DNA of 64,000 bases, taken from Cytospora piceicola (taxonomy: Eukaryota > Ascomycota > Sordariomycetes > Diaporthales > Cytosporaceae). Under the pieces are notes generated by a model. That model was not told the origin of the DNA and did not search any database. It saw only the letters and a list, made by a program, of their open reading frames with translations. The DNA is taken from positions 1,488,001 to 1,552,000 of the forward strand of contig JALQBC010000005.1 in assembly GCA_023375675.1 (NCBI GenBank), read 5' to 3'. Of this stretch, positions 20,750 to 30,365 are shown piece by piece. Position numbers and translations under genes: made by a program. Positions within the stretch are counted from its first letter, which is position 1, and each line of letters opens with the position of its first letter.

Positions 20750-22609
20750 TCAAGCATCCACCCTGTTTAGGACAGCCACACCCTCGACATGGCCCGTCTG
20801 GGGGAAGAAATCAAACCCAATCAGGCTCTCGATCTCGTACCTCGTCTTCTTCTTCTCCGCCCTCTCGGCCTCCCCGTTCTTCTCCCCCTCCCCCTCACCC
20901 TCCTCCTTCCTCTGCTCGCCCATCGCACCATCGACCTCGCCCCTCACCAGGACCCCGACGTCCCTCGCCTGCGTGTGCACGTTGCAGCTGACGTACACGA
21001 CCCTCCGGGGCGCGAAGCCCAGCAGCTGGCGTAGGAAGCTGGCGTCGCAGCCCTTGCGGGGCGGGTCCAGCACGACGACCGTCTCGTCCGGGTCGAAGCC
21101 GCTGACGGCGCTGAAGAGCTGCGGCGCGTCGGCGGCGATGAACCGGCACTGCGGCTCGGGCAGGCCGTTGAGCCGGGCGTTCTCGCGCGCGAAGCTGATG
21201 GACTTGTCGGCGATGTCGATGCCGACCGAGCCCCCGCTGAACAGCTTGGACATGGTGATGGTGAAGAGGCCCGAGCCCGAGTACGCGTCGATGAGGTACT
21301 TGACGGGCTTCCCGGCGGCGGCGCCGGCGGGGGGCAGGATGTGCTGCCGGATGTACTCGGTGAAGGGCGGCAGGATGCTGTTGTTGTTCTGGAAGAAGGC
21401 GCCCGCCGGGTTGGTGAAGATGAAGTCGTCGATGTACTCGGTCGACGTGGCGTTGTTGTCCGTGATGCACGTCTTGACGTCCGTGTGGCGGCCGTCCGCG
21501 GCGGGCGCCACCACCGCGTCCGCCGGCAGGGGCTCGGGGAGCGCCTCGCCCGCGGCCACGCGCCTCGTGTCCTCCCGCAGGAGGATGGTCGCCCCGCGCT
21601 CGTACTTGCCGTACTCGAGCTTCATCCTCTCGCGCTCGCGGCCCATGGCCTTGCGCACCGCCTCGGTGCCGATCGGGCAGTCCTCGATGTCGAGCGTCCT
21701 CCGCGGGCCCTGCTTCTGCATGAAGCCGACGGCCGGCATCGCCTCCAGGTACTTCTTCTCCTTGGGGCCGGGGCCCCTGTGCTTGCGCTGGAACCCCGGC
21801 GGGCCGTCGAAGTGGGGGGTCAGCTTCGTCCGGTAGCCGTACTCGAGCGGGCTGCCCATGGTGTCCTGGACCTGGGGGACCAGCTCGGGCGGGAGGTCCG
21901 AGAAGTTCTTGTAGGCGCGCTCCACGATGGACTTCTTGTGCTTGAGCTGCTCGGCGTAGTCCATCATCTGGAACTGGCACCCGCCGCACTGGGCGAAGTA
22001 CTTGCACTGTATCCTGCTGTCGTCGCGGAGGGGCGAGGGCTTCACGACGGAGATGAAGTCGGCGACGGAGTAGTTCTCGTTGAGGAGGTGGCGGTAGACC
22101 TTCACCTTGACGGTATCGCCAGGTATGCAGAAGGGGACGACGTAGATCTGTTTTGAACCAGGTTGCCTCGCCAGGCCGTCGCCGTTTGAGGATAGCCTTT
22201 GGACCTCGACCTCGATCTCACTCCATTGCTCGGGGAGCTTCTCTGCCTCTGTTGCTTCGGCATCCGCATCCGCATCAGCGGGCTTGTCGTCTGCCAGCTT
22301 TGCCTCCTCCAACATGGCCTGGATGTCAGCCATGAGAACCTCTTCATGAGAGCCCTCTTTCATGGTCGACTTTGGCTTATTCCTCTTCTTCATCTTCTGC
22401 TTGTTGCTCCCTCCATTTCCACCCCTGAATGGCCTCTTCCCGTTCGTCTGCTTTGGGATTTCTGGTGTCTGTGCCAGCTCGGGAGCAGGCTGTGACAGGG
22501 TTGAAGCCATGGTGAATATTGGCCTGTTGATTGTATGCGGTTTCCTGGCGGGTGAGAGCAATGAGGTTGCAAAGTTCCTAGCGAGCCTCGAAAACATAGG
22601 CCGCATCAA
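20750..22609 (-). CDS. TRM2: tRNA (uracil-5-)-methyltransferase Trm2
   Basis: S-adenosylmethionine-dependent enzyme that makes 5-methyluridine at position 54 of tRNAs (TrmA/RumA fold). It is a single 619-residue exon. The first 35 residues are basic and hydrophobic (FSRLARNFATSLLSPARK), which could target mitochondria; a second Met at residue 34 would give a form without that leader. A TRAM-like domain (residues about 133-195) precedes the RumA-type cysteine cluster CKYFAQCGGCQFQ. The methyltransferase domain shows DAYSGSGLFTITM (SAM site), VVVLDPPRKGCD, and the catalytic Cys in VVYVSCNVHTQARDV. The tail ends TGHVEGVAVLNRVDA, as in the family (H-x-E catalytic pair). A Glu/Lys-rich insert lies near residues 565-590. 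Confidence 0.93.
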   Translation of the reverse strand: MMRPMFSRLARNFATSLLSPARKPHTINRPIFTMASTLSQPAPELAQTPEIPKQTNGKRPFRGGNGGSNKQKMKKRNKPKSTMKEGSHEEVLMADIQAMLEEAKLADDKPADADADAEATEAEKLPEQWSEIEVEVQRLSSNGDGLARQPGSKQIYVVPFCIPGDTVKVKVYRHLLNENYSVADFISVVKPSPLRDDSRIQCKYFAQCGGCQFQMMDYAEQLKHKKSIVERAYKNFSDLPPELVPQVQDTMGSPLEYGYRTKLTPHFDGPPGFQRKHRGPGPKEKKYLEAMPAVGFMQKQGPRRTLDIEDCPIGTEAVRKAMGRERERMKLEYGKYERGATILLREDTRRVAAGEALPEPLPADAVVAPAADGRHTDVKTCITDNNATSTEYIDDFIFTNPAGAFFQNNNSILPPFTEYIRQHILPPAGAAAGKPVKYLIDAYSGSGLFTITMSKLFSGGSVGIDIADKSISFARENARLNGLPEPQCRFIAADAPQLFSAVSGFDPDETVVVLDPPRKGCDASFLRQLLGFAPRRVVYVSCNVHTQARDVGVLVRGEVDGAMGEQRKEEGEGEGEKNGEAERAEKKKTRYEIESLIGFDFFPQTGHVEGVAVLNRVDA

Positions 22610-22790
22610 CGAGAAATGCTAGTGGTGCAGGCGTTTGCAAAGCACTCTCGGGTCATAAGAAAATGATATAGCGATGAGATTTATACACTGTAACTTAGGG
22701 AGACGAGGGGTTCAAAGTGAGATGAAAATGAACATGAATTTCAGAATTATTTTCACCGAGTCGCTGATTGGCTCAGTGTTACTGCCTGAT

Positions 22791-22898
22791 CAAGTTAGCT
22801 CGAGTTAGCTCAAGTTAGCCCCGACTACTTTAGATAGTATCTCTTATCGGCTGGACCCTGCATTTGAGCTCTTATCGGTCTCTTATCGATCTCTTATC
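22791..22898. promoter_or_regulatory. Tandem 10-bp repeats followed by a phased GATA-site array
   Basis: Three 10-bp units (CAAGTTAGCT, CGAGTTAGCT, CAAGTTAGCC) at 22791-22820 are followed by four CTTATC (= GATAAG) sites starting at 22843, 22871, 22882 and 22893. The last three are exactly 11 bp apart, about one helical turn. GATAAG is the core site of fungal GATA factors such as AreA/NIT2 (nitrogen) and SreA (iron). The array sits between the divergent TRM2 and gamma-glutamyltranspeptidase genes. Nitrogen control of the latter is my inference. Confidence 0.6.
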
Positions 22899-23346
22899 GG
22901 GTGTGATCGGTCGGTGTATCATGACTAATCGATGAAGCTATCCGCTCCGGGATGATGCGATCAACCTTGGAAGTGCCGGAGTCGATCACGCCCCCAGTTG
23001 CCGCCGCTACGGGTGATGATTTGTTGGAATTCTGTCGGTAAGGAGGATACCTCTAGATACGTGTCTCTCTTTTTCTCTCTTTCTCTGTAACTTCTCTAAT
23101 TGTCTTGAGTTTCTATTTATTCTTCCGTCTCATAATCTCGCCTGTGACTCTCTGGCTTTGTTTCCTCTTGTGTCTCTTCGTTTGTTTGGCGCATTCTCTC
23201 CAGGCGTTACCTATTTCAGTCCGTGGCCGCCGGCCGCTTATAAACCGATAGGAATGAGTGAGACTCTCTTCTCCCTTGAATGTCGTGATATGCTTCGCCT
23301 TCAACCTTGCTGACATTCCTGGGTCTTAGAGAGCCTATGCTATGAG

Positions 23347-25038
23347 TTGCTATCATTAATAGCCCTCCAACATGCAGCGACAGCTTCACCTCTGTCCTTC
23401 GGGGATATCCCCGTCCAGCACTCGTTGCAAGGCTCCCATGGCGCGGTAGCAAGTGAGAGCACGATATGCTCGCAGATAGGCATAGACCTCCTCAAGCGGG
23501 GCGGCAATGCCGCGGATGCCCTCGTCGGCACCAACCTATGTGTCGGCGTCATCGGCATGTACCACTCCGGCATAGGGGGCGGCGGCTTCGCCCTCGTCCG
23601 CGACGCAGACGGCAGCTATGAGACCATAGACTACAGGGAGGCTGCACCCGCCGCGGCGTTTGAGGATATGTACAAGGGGAATCTCGAGGCGGCCGTCTGG
23701 GGCGGGCTGTCCGTGGCTGTTCCTGGGGAGCTGAGGGGTCTGGAGTATCTCCATGAGAAGTATGGCTTGTTGCCGTGGCGAGCGGTTGTGAACCCTGCTG
23801 TATACGTGGCCCGGCATGGTTTCAACGTCACGGAAGACTTGGTGAGGTATATGGACTTTGCTCTCAAGGGGCCCCGGGGCAACTACTTGGTAGAGGATCC
23901 CGTGTGGGCCGAGGACTTCGCTCCGGAGGGTACTCTTCTCCAGCTTGGAGATACCATCACCCGAAAGCGGTATGCCAGCTCACTAGAGAAGATCGGCAGG
24001 CATGGAGTCGACATATTCTACAAAGGAGAGCTAGCCGAGTCCATCGTCAAGCTCGTCCAGGAGACCAACGGCACCCTCACCATGGACGACATGAGCTCCT
24101 ACACCGCCCTCGCCAAGAAGCCCATCAGCATCGACTTCCGCGGCTTCAAGCTGTACTCCACGGGGGCGCCCAGCTCCGGCTCCATCATGCTGTCCATGCT
24201 CAAGACCATGGAGCAGTACCCGCAGCCCGACCTGGCCGACACCAACCTGACGACGCACCGCTTCATCGAGGCCATGCGGTTCGCCTACGGCGCCCGCCTC
24301 GAGCTGGGCGACCCGGCCTACCTGTCCGGCGTCGGGGCCTTCGAGGACGCGCTCCTCAGCCCGGGCCAGGCGCGCGACGTCCGCCGCCGCATCAACGACA
24401 GCAGCACGCTGCCCGTGCGCGAGTACGACCCGGGCGCCCTGTTCCCGGCCGAGAGCCACGGCACGTCGCACATCGTCGCGGCCGACGCCTCGGGCATGGC
24501 CATCTCGTCGACCACGACGGTCAACCTGCTCTTCGGCGCGCAGATCATGACGCCCGACAGCGGCATCATCCTCAACGACGAGATGGACGACTTCAGTATC
24601 CCCGGCGTGCGTAACAGCTTTGGCTTTGCGCCTAGCCCGGCCAACTTTATCCGTCCCGGGAAGAGGCCCATGAGCTCGATCACGCCCATCATCGCGGAGC
24701 ACCCCAACGGTACCGTCTTCTTCATCACGGGGGCTGCGGGGGGTAGTCGTATCATCAGTGCGACCACGCAGACGGCGTGGCACCTCCTCGAGCATGGCAT
24801 GAACATGACGGAGGCGATGGCCGAGCCGAGGGTGCATGACCAGTTGATCCCGAACCAGGCCGAGTTTGAGTGGTCTTTCGACAACGGAACTATTGACGCT
24901 ATGGCTGGGAAGGGGCACAAGCAGGTCTGGGTTAGGTTGGGGGTGAGTGCTGTGCAGGGCATCCAGAGGCTGTGGGATGGACGGTTCTTGGGCGTTGGTG
25001 AGCCGAGACAGAAGAATAGCGGCGGGTTGTCTGTGTAG
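23347..25038 (+). CDS. Gamma-glutamyltranspeptidase (first exon unresolved)
   Basis: Ntn-hydrolase that cleaves gamma-glutamyl bonds of glutathione and conjugates, usually secreted or vacuolar. The readable part is 563 codons. It starts at a non-ATG position in a hydrophobic run (LLSLIALQHAATASPLSF) that looks like the end of a signal peptide. No in-frame ATG exists back to the stop at 23311, so a short upstream exon must supply the start; candidate 3' splice sites lie at 23328-23346. Family motifs are GAVASE near the start, KRGGNAADALVGTNLCVGV, GIGGGGFAL, and the autocatalytic Thr in ESHGTSHIVAAD (about residue 373 of the visible part). Also present are STTTVNLLFG, PGKRPMSSITPII and GAAGGSRIISAT. 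Several N-x-S/T sequons fit secretion. The C-terminus is complete. Confidence 0.88.
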   Translation: MLSLIALQHAATASPLSFGDIPVQHSLQGSHGAVASESTICSQIGIDLLKRGGNAADALVGTNLCVGVIGMYHSGIGGGGFALVRDADGSYETIDYREAAPAAAFEDMYKGNLEAAVWGGLSVAVPGELRGLEYLHEKYGLLPWRAVVNPAVYVARHGFNVTEDLVRYMDFALKGPRGNYLVEDPVWAEDFAPEGTLLQLGDTITRKRYASSLEKIGRHGVDIFYKGELAESIVKLVQETNGTLTMDDMSSYTALAKKPISIDFRGFKLYSTGAPSSGSIMLSMLKTMEQYPQPDLADTNLTTHRFIEAMRFAYGARLELGDPAYLSGVGAFEDALLSPGQARDVRRRINDSSTLPVREYDPGALFPAESHGTSHIVAADASGMAISSTTTVNLLFGAQIMTPDSGIILNDEMDDFSIPGVRNSFGFAPSPANFIRPGKRPMSSITPIIAEHPNGTVFFITGAAGGSRIISATTQTAWHLLEHGMNMTEAMAEPRVHDQLIPNQAEFEWSFDNGTIDAMAGKGHKQVWVRLGVSAVQGIQRLWDGRFLGVGEPRQKNSGGLSV

Positions 25039-25267
25039 ATGAATCATAGGGAATGAGGAATGAAAAATGAAAAACTTATACTCGTTCCCCTCTTCCGATA
25101 GAGCCTAGGGGTGCCCCCTTCTACGGTAAACTGGCCCCCTCCCCCAGCCCCAGCCTGTCTGTAAGGTAGAGATGCCATAACACCAACCAACCCACCACCC
25201 CGAGCTGCAATCCCACACCTCGCCCGCCCTCCCAACCTATATAAGCATATGTAGTACCCCAAACTTC
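25039..25267. other. 3' flank of the transpeptidase gene
   Basis: About 230 bp of presumed 3' UTR and spacer before the SINE-like element. Confidence 0.4.
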
Positions 25268-25495
25268 AACCGGGGGGGCAGCTGGCGCAGCGGCGAGTTG
25301 CGCCCCTCCCCCGGTTACCCTCCACCCCCAAACCGCCAACGTACCGAGTTCGAACCTCCTACCGATCCAACGACTTTTCGAAAACCAACAAATCAACAAC
25401 GGGCCCTTCGGGGCCCCCGTCGGACAACCATCAAAAAGCCTTCGGGCTTTTCGTGACTGCGGGGTGAATCCGAATTCACCCCGCGGGGAGTTTTT
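25268..25495 (+). mobile_element. tRNA-derived SINE-like / Pol III element with three hairpins
   Basis: An A-box-like sequence TGGCGCAGCGGC (25283-25294; consensus TRGCNNAGYNGG) lies inside a D-arm-like hairpin (GGCGCA 25284-25289 with TGCGCC 25299-25304). A B-box-like GAGTTCGAACC (25346-25356) follows about 60 bp later. Downstream come three perfect stem-loops: GGGCCC-TTCG-GGGCCC (25401-25416), AAAAGCC-TTCG-GGCTTTT (25434-25451), and an 11-bp stem with CCGA loop (25459-25484). The T5 run at 25491-25495 would end Pol III transcription. The first two loops are the very stable C(UUCG)G tetraloop. The composition is unlike the flanks. It could instead be a degenerate tRNA gene or a structured non-coding RNA. 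No target-site duplication was found. Confidence 0.5.
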
Positions 25496-25992
25496 GCTGT
25501 TCATTTTTACACCACGCCCCTTTCCCCCTCCTTCTCACAGAGGCACACATGGTGAGCGCATAGGGCAGGATGTACGTTCAATGGCACACCCAGGAACTGT
25601 TGACGTACGCGCACCTTTTGAGTGTCTGTGTCAAGCCCAATGGACTAGTGACAGGAAATGGAGGTGGTCGTGTTTGAGGGTTTGAATGAAGATGAAAGCC
25701 TGCTTGACTACTTAGGTACACACCTGGACATGCAAACAACAGTCACAAAATAAAAACGAGCCGGACTGGGGGAACCAAGCTCCCGTTAGAGGTGAGACGT
25801 AAAGCCAGTCGTATACATCATTCTTCAGCCATGATATCAAAGACAGTAACCCTCAACAGCAATATGCAAATTGCAAACAAATCCTTTCCAACTCCAAACA
25901 ACCAAGAACTTTTGTGTATCGAGCCCCCACCTGGCCCAAGCCCGTCCTTCCTCGGGTATCACAAGGGCTATACAAACTCTCACCAGAGAGCT
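25496..25992. other. Spacer between SINE-like element and SHE4 3' end
   Basis: About 500 bp, partly SHE4 3' UTR. No coding region recognised. Confidence 0.4.
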
Positions 25993-28186
25993 TCAGTTGC
26001 CCTCCAGCACCGACTTCAAGGCCTGCACTGCCAAGTCCAACACCTCGGGCGACCTCGTCCGCTTCGCACACTCCGTCAGTATCTCGATCCCCCCGTCGGC
26101 CTTTATCTTCTCCCTCGCCCTCCTCCCTATGTCCCCGTCCGTCGTCACGATGTTGTACACCACGAACGCACCGCGGTGCCGCAGCTCCTCGCTCTCCGCG
26201 TCCGCGCACAGCCCGAGGATGTTCCTCATACCACGCTCGCGCTGCAGGATGGCATCGACCACCTCTTCAATTCCCGTGAGGGTGGCCAGTGCACCACCTG
26301 CTCCACTTCGCGTGCCGAAATCCTCCGCGTCCGTGAGCGCGAGCAGGATGTGTAGACGATCCTTGGCCTTGGTCGAGCCGTCGGCGTATAGTGCCATGGC
26401 CTCGACGCACTGTACCAGGTTGCAGATAAGCTCGACGGCGGCCTTGGTGATGTTGTGGTTGCTCGATAGCAGCTGCTCTTCGATGTCAAGCCATGCCTGC
26501 CGTACAATAGCCTTGCGGGTCTCGTCGTCCGTGGACGCGAGGTTCGTCAGTGCCATAAGGGACTCGAAAGTAGGTAGCAGATCGCGCGTGTCGGCGTTAG
26601 GGTCGGGTGCAATGATGGATGCCAAGGGTCTAATGGACGCGGCCTGGGGGATGGGCCTTGTGCCCCCGAAGACGAGCTCTGGGTTTGTGGAGATTAAGAT
26701 GCGTGCAAGTGCTTGTGCGGCTGTACGTCTGGTCAGGTCCTCTGAAGACGGGAGGGCGTTCCAAGCAGCGATGAGAAGGCGGACGGCGCCTTGTTGGGCG
26801 AGCTGGCCGCGAATGTTGGAAATCATGGACATGGAGTTGATGATGGTGATGATGAGGGACAGTGATGCAGACGAGCCGTTTTTGCTGTGCGAGACCAGGA
26901 CGGGTGTGACGCCGGCTTCGAAAACTCGTTTGCATCTTTCTGTGACGTGCTCGTTATCGTTGAGCGGGTCAGGTTTGATCTTTCCTGCTGCATTCGCATA
27001 TGCTTTGAGTTGGTCCATCTTCTTCTCCTCCTCGGATTTGTTGGGCTGGAATCGGGTGAGGTTGACCAAGATACTCAGGGCGCCGTAGGTCAGAGGTGAC
27101 TTAGGAGGAGCGTTGCCTAGCGTCTTCACGAGCTGCTTCATGAATTCCTTATTCCTCGACAGATCCTCTTTCACATTTGGCCGCAACGAAGAGTACGCCA
27201 GCCCCTCGATAGAGTTGTTCCTCGAGTGGTCCTGGTCCTTGACCAACATATCCGTGAACATCTTGGACAGCTCTTCGATCGTCGTGCTCGCCTGCTGAAC
27301 TCGCTCGGGGTCGTTCTCCTTGCTGTTCGGCGGGTGTGCCGGTTGTATTGCCTGGGAGGCCAACCATCAGTCAGACATCCAGATTGGTAGGGTCTCCATA
27401 GAAGACGGAGGGGTGTCGCATGCTCTCGGGGGTCCGTACCCTTAGTTTGGCCAGTATGACAGCCGCCAGGTGCTGGACTTGCTCCGAGTGCCTGCGCATG
27501 GAGACGGAGCCTTCCTCGACATGTGTTCCGTCGGTGTTGTGAGCGTACATAGATTTCACAGCCTCCTCTGGATCCTGATCGACGACCTCCTCCAGCCACT
27601 CGATGCAGTACTTCTGCACCGCCTCTCGACACTGGCCATTCATGCATGCTGCGTTGAGCATTTCCAGGCACGCGGTCTCGACCTTGCGACTCTTCCATTT
27701 CCGGCGCATCAGGGGGGCCAGGCTAGGGAGGAAACCCTCGCTGAGGAACAGCTCGGAGATGGTGTCGGGAACAATGGGGAAGATAGCGGCGGCGACACAA
27801 AAGGCAACTATGTAGTCGTCGTAGGTGCCTCTCTTGACGCGATCCTGAAAGAAGTCGCGTAGCTGCTGAGAGCCCTTGTCGCCGGCGGCCTTCAGGTAGG
27901 CGGATGTCGTCAGTGTTGCATGTCCTCGTACGACTTGGGGCTGTCTCATGTCGAGGTAACACAGAACAGTGTCTAAGCAGTCGGAGTCGATGACATCGCA
28001 GATGGATTTCTCCTTCTTGCTTGCCTCGAGATCTTCGGTCAGTAGTCTTGTAAGTTGGTCGATATCCTGGACAGTCTCGTTGTCTTCCTGTCCACCCTCC
28101 ATCAACCTCGCGAAGAGCAGGAGAGTCTGGTCCTCGCGAGTAAGCTTGGACAGATCACGCGCGGTAGAATCGTTAGGCGTCTCCAT
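25993..28186 (-). CDS. SHE4: UCS-domain myosin chaperone (She4/UNC-45/CRO1 type)
   Basis: Cytosolic co-chaperone that folds and stabilises myosin motor heads; fungal members are She4 and Rng3 in yeasts and CRO1 in Podospora, where it affects septation and the syncytial state. Two exons give 701 residues: 28186-27440 and 27351-25993, with intron 27352-27439 in phase 0. The protein is helical and armadillo-like throughout. The central and C-terminal UCS part includes the block PLTYGALSILVNLTRFQPNKSEEEKK and the later repeats LIITIINSMSMISNIRGQLAQQGAVRLL, FESLMALTNLAS and GALATLTGIEEVVDAIL. Residues 1-249 form the less conserved N-terminal part; no TPR repeat was recognised, as in other fungal members. 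The downstream exon could also read from an internal frame start, but the spliced form is far more plausible. Confidence 0.87.
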
Positions 28187-29078
28187 CTTGAGTTGGCCTG
28201 GTGGCGCTTCTCGTGCGTCTGGTGTTGGTGTTCTGGATGTAAGTCGGGGTGGATGTCAATATGGAAGGGAGAAGGAGAAGGGTGCCCCGCGGCGCGAGAT
28301 ATTTGTATGTAAATTGGCTCCACGAGTGTTGACTGTTTCGTTTCGCAGGCCTAGAGAGAGATAGAGAAAGAATAGAGAGAGGGAGAGAGAGAGGGAGAAC
28401 GTGGTTGCAATTCTCGCTCAATGAACAGTAAGAAACAAGTTTGGTTGGATGGATGAATGGTTGCAACCTCAAGCTGTGTCTCTGTGCTTTCTGCTTTCTG
28501 CTTTTCCGGTCTACATAAAGTGCGAGAGAGCTCCGTTCCGGTTGTAGTAATTGTACCACCACTTTGCGCATCCTTACACCCCAGACTTTCAAGGTTTGCT
28601 ACTGAGGCCAGTGAGGGGAGCTACTGCGGTAGGTGAGCGAGCCAGGGCAGCTGTCGGAGCTCGCCATAGGTGGATCGACGTGGGGTTGTGGGTAGTCACG
28701 CTTGCACGGTGCGTCTGCGTCAGAAGGGTTATAGTGGGGGAGACCCACTGATCGGCAGTTTCCGAGCCTCCAGATGTCCCTCCCAGCAGATCAATTGAAT
28801 TGTCACAGCAGAGCTGGCAGAGGTTACAGCTCCAGCTCCAGCTCACTGCAACTCACTGCAACTCGGCAGGCAACAAATCTTGGGAACTTCAACAAACCAA
28901 CCAGCCAACCAACCGACCGACCAAATCAACCAACCAACCAACGACGAATACTCCGGCACGTCTAGATCTACGTCCTTTGATTGAACCTTGGTGACCTACA
29001 GACCACCCACCACACACCTCCTAACCAGCTGGGCCACGATCTCGACTGTCGGCAGCATCAGGCCCTGCTCCCCTCACA
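28187..29078. promoter_or_regulatory. Divergent promoter region, SHE4 / TFB4
   Basis: About 890 bp without genes. It contains GA/CT-rich purine tracts (28349-28400) and a CCAACCAA-type repeat (about 28890-28950) in the likely TFB4 5' UTR. Confidence 0.4.
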
Positions 29079-30365
29079 ATGGATGCTGTCGACGCCACCG
29101 ACCACTACGAGATCTATGCCACCGAGGAGACGCCGTCCCTGTGCACCATCATCGTTGACACCAACCCACGCGCCTGGGCTGCCGTCAAGGATGACCTGCC
29201 CATCTCCAAGGCCCTAGCCAACATACTCGTTTTCGCAAACTCCCACCTGGCCTGCAGCAGTACAAATCAGGTCGCCATAATAGCATCACATACCAACCGC
29301 GCAGTATGGCTGTACCCACCACCACCGAAGCCGAGGCCAAAGAGCAAGCACAAGCCCAAGCCCTCACAGGCCACGAAGACAGAGGATGGGGAAGACGTTG
29401 AGATGACGGACGCCTTCGACGGCGCAAGAGACTCGCGACCAAAGAAACGGCATGCCGCCGCGAACAAATACCCCCAATTCGCCCAGATCGAGTCCTCCAT
29501 CCTCGCCTCATTGCGCGAACTCATGTCCTCCACCACCGAGTCCGACCTCGCAACAACCACGACCCAGATCTCCGGCGCCCTGACCCTCGCCCTGTCGCAC
29601 ATCAACAAGACCTCCATCCTGCTCTCCGCCACCGACGCCTCGCAGGCCTCGGCCATGACGTCCAAGAACAGCGGCGGCTCGGCATCAGCGAGCCACGCCG
29701 CGCCGGCGAACCCGCAGGCCGGCATCCTCACCGGGCTGCACGCGAGGATAGTGGTCGTCTCCGTGTCCGAGAGCTCGCCCGCGCAGTACATCCCCACCAT
29801 GAACGCCGTCTTCGCCGCGAGCCACGCCGGGATCCCGATCGACATCCTGAGCCTGCACGGGTCCGCCACCTTCCTCCAGCAGGCGAGCTACATCACCCGC
29901 GGCACCTTCCTCGAGGCCACCAACCCCCAGGGCCTGCTGACCTACCTCCTCTTCGGCTTCGCCTCGTCCATCGCCTCCACCGCCACCGTCATGGCCACCA
30001 AGACCAACACGGCCGGCCAGGTCGGCGGTTCCGACCGCGGCGGCGACGAGGGCGGCGGCGGCGCCGGCCTGAACCAGCTCGTCAGCCCCTCGACGGCCAG
30101 CGTCGACTTCCGCGCCGCGTGTTTCTGTCACAGGCGGGTCATCGACTCCGGCTTCGTGTGCAGCATCTGCCTGTCCATCTTCTGCGAGGTCCCGCAGGAC
30201 GCCGAGTGCCTGACCTGCGGCAACAAGCTGGCGCTGGGCAGCTACGGTGCCAAGCCGGCTGTGGTGCCCCGGAGGAAGAAGAAGAAGAGGAAGATCGGTC
30301 TGAATGGGGAACCGGTGGGCAGCGAGCAGCCGGCCAGTGCCACTGGGACTCCGAGGCCGGGTTGA
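29079..30365 (+). CDS. TFB4: TFIIH subunit Tfb4/p34
   Basis: Core subunit of general transcription and repair factor TFIIH; it pairs with Ssl1/p44 in the nucleus. It is a single 428-residue exon. The N-terminal von Willebrand-like fold starts SLCTIIVDTNPRAWAAV and contains ALANILVFANSHL and NQVAIIASH. An acidic/Lys insert follows (residues about 85-125), then RIVVVSVSESSPAQYIPTMNAVFAA and GIPIDILSLHG. The C-terminal C4-type zinc domain reads ACFCHRRVIDSGFVCSICLSIFC...CLTCGNK. A basic run RRKKKKRK near the C-terminus is a likely nuclear signal. It is convergent with the taspase-like gene. Confidence 0.92.
   Translation: MDAVDATDHYEIYATEETPSLCTIIVDTNPRAWAAVKDDLPISKALANILVFANSHLACSSTNQVAIIASHTNRAVWLYPPPPKPRPKSKHKPKPSQATKTEDGEDVEMTDAFDGARDSRPKKRHAAANKYPQFAQIESSILASLRELMSSTTESDLATTTTQISGALTLALSHINKTSILLSATDASQASAMTSKNSGGSASASHAAPANPQAGILTGLHARIVVVSVSESSPAQYIPTMNAVFAASHAGIPIDILSLHGSATFLQQASYITRGTFLEATNPQGLLTYLLFGFASSIASTATVMATKTNTAGQVGGSDRGGDEGGGGAGLNQLVSPSTASVDFRAACFCHRRVIDSGFVCSICLSIFCEVPQDAECLTCGNKLALGSYGAKPAVVPRRKKKKRKIGLNGEPVGSEQPASATGTPRPG

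Noticed and set aside
20895..22007. 370-codon minus-strand frame overlapping TRM2
   Set aside because: An out-of-frame shadow of TRM2, whose own frame has all catalytic motifs.
24031..25047. 338-codon frame opposite gamma-glutamyltranspeptidase
   Set aside because: Complement-strand shadow; the plus-strand frame is conserved.
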